Shown: in pieces, positions 6,737-6,959 of the stretch
How positions within the stretch are numbered: the stretch's first letter is position 1
Layout: each line of letters opens with the position of its first letter
Made by a program: the position numbers and the translations under genes
Assembly (NCBI GenBank): GCA_031288675.1
Contig: JAITQY010000058.1
Span: 1-6,959, forward strand
Reading direction: 5' to 3'
Length of the DNA: 6,959 nt
From: Oscillospiraceae bacterium
GTDB taxonomy: Bacteria; Bacillota; Clostridia; Oscillospirales; Oscillospiraceae
Notes under the pieces: generated by a model
Told to the model about the DNA's origin: nothing
The model's database searches: none
What the model saw: the letters and a program-made list of their open reading frames with translations, nothing else

Positions 6737-6755
6737 GGGCGAGCAGTGCTCGCCC
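6737..6755. repeat. Perfect 19-nt palindrome (REP-like hairpin)
   Basis: GGGCGAGCAGTGCTCGCCC has 9-bp perfectly complementary arms around a single G, or in RNA an 8-bp stem with a 3-nt loop. It is followed by CTACGGGAAAC rather than a T tract, so it is not a typical Rho-independent terminator. It lies between heptamer blocks B and C, and a partial copy lies between A and B, which suggests a dispersed repetitive element. Confidence 0.8.
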
Positions 6756-6821
6756 CTACGGGAAACGAGACAGTCAGCAGTTAGTAGTCGACAGTCGAGA
6801 GTGGACGAGGGAAACGGGGAA

Positions 6822-6855
6822 CATTAATCATTAAATATTATCCCATTAATCATTA
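6822..6855. repeat. 12-nt direct repeat in AT-rich DNA
   Basis: CATTAATCATTA occurs exactly at 6822-6833 and 6844-6855. The copies start 22 bp apart, about two helical turns, with a 10-bp AT-rich spacer. They lie immediately downstream of the predicted leftward transcription start, so they may be a binding site or a small duplication. Confidence 0.6.
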
Positions 6856-6862
6856 CGCCTGT

Positions 6863-6891
6863 ATTATAGCACAAAGTTTCTGATTTGTCAA
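6863..6891 (-). promoter_or_regulatory. Fully consensus leftward sigma-A promoter with no gene behind it
   Basis: On the minus strand, TTGACA (plus coordinates 6886-6891) and TATAAT (6863-6868) are both perfect and separated by 17 bp, with an extended -10 TG (TGCTATAAT). Transcription would begin near 6854-6856 and run left through the direct repeat, the heptamers and the palindrome, antisense to the 3' end of the gene ending at 6608. No open reading frame of useful length follows. Confidence 0.7.
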
Positions 6892-6959
6892 GAGAAAATT
6901 TGTGTGTAATCGTAAATAATTTGTGAACGATACGGGCGAAGGAAGAGAGGCGGTTCTGA

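Larger units (their letters stand above)
6611..6810. repeat. Three blocks of degenerate 7-bp tandem repeats
   Basis: Read in steps of seven, block A (6611-6673) starts GAGATAG and shifts from TCGGCAG-like units to AGG-led units (AGGTGTT, AGGTAGT, AGGCGTT). Block B (6693-6729) starts GAGATAG and holds TCGTTAG and TCGACAG, ending TGGACGAGG. Block C (6767-6810) starts GAGACAG, holds TCAGCAG and TCGACAG, and ends TGGACGAGG. B and C have the same layout, but C carries exactly one extra unit, TCGAGAG (6795-6801), as expected of slippage in units of seven. The consensus in B and C is about T-C-G-N-N-A-G. The 13-nt string GCCGAGATAGTCG is repeated exactly at 6608-6620 and 6690-6702. The pattern recalls heptanucleotide STRR repeats described in cyanobacteria, without implying homology. 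Confidence 0.75.
6609..6959. other. Gene-free region: repeats, palindrome, AT-rich segment, leftward promoter
   Basis: No reading frame longer than about 20 codons with a plausible start is present on either strand in the repeat part. From left to right it holds heptamer-repeat blocks with palindromes (6611-6810), an AT-rich stretch with a 12-nt direct repeat (6822-6855), a consensus leftward promoter (6863-6891), and about 65 bp in which I see nothing clear. There is no Rho-independent terminator with a T tract after the gene ending at 6608. Confidence 0.75.

Noticed and set aside
6737..6755. Rho-independent terminator for the gene ending at 6608
   Set aside because: The hairpin is strong but lies about 130 bp downstream and is followed by CTACGGG, not a run of T on either strand.
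6611..6810. CRISPR array
   Set aside because: The units are 7 bp, degenerate and contiguous; there are no 25-40 bp repeats with unique spacers and no cas genes nearby.
6785..6835. Small protein on the minus strand behind the consensus promoter
   Set aside because: The ATG codons there give at most about 16-17 residues made of heptamer translation before a stop, and none has a ribosome-binding site.

Overview
The window most likely comes from an uncultured clostridial Firmicute (Bacillota). The evidence is strong AAGGAG-type Shine-Dalgarno sites, sigma-A-like promoters with 17-bp spacers, a cofactor-independent (Mn-type) phosphoglycerate mutase in a pgk-tpi-gpmI cluster, and moderate G+C of about 45-50%. 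This assignment rests on gene content and style, not on a search.

Left edge (1-830, plus strand): the C-terminal tail of an unrecognised gene ends at 174. A 110-bp gap follows, and then a 181-aa predicted permuted NlpC/P60-like (YiiX-type) cysteine hydrolase. Its best promoter sits so close to the ATG that the mRNA would be leaderless or nearly so. This gene ends tail to tail with the glycolytic operon, with the two stop codons overlapping.

Centre (827-4774, minus strand): a compact operon reading leftward, trmL - pgk - tpiA - gpmI. It has one good promoter (TTGCAA-17-TATAAT) just upstream of trmL, gaps of 26 and 0 bp, and an 8-bp overlap between tpiA and gpmI. The three enzymes cover 1,3-bisphosphoglycerate to 3-phosphoglycerate, triose-phosphate interconversion, and 3- to 2-phosphoglycerate. 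Glyceraldehyde-3-phosphate dehydrogenase and enolase are not present. A tRNA wobble-base methyltransferase heads the operon.

Right (4936-6608, plus strand): a divergently transcribed two-gene unit. A 285-aa protein resembling the prenyltransferase/squalene-cyclase alpha-alpha toroid fold is followed, through a 4-bp ATGA overlap, by a 272-aa cysteine-rich helical protein of no function known to me. This pair is the least understood coding content here.

Right edge (6609-6959, no gene): three blocks of degenerate 7-bp tandem repeats are interleaved with a perfect 19-nt palindrome and a decayed copy of it. An AT-rich segment with a 12-nt direct repeat follows. A fully consensus leftward promoter (TTGACA-17-TATAAT with an extended -10 TG) then points into the repeats with no reading frame to serve. 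This is the most unusual part of the window.
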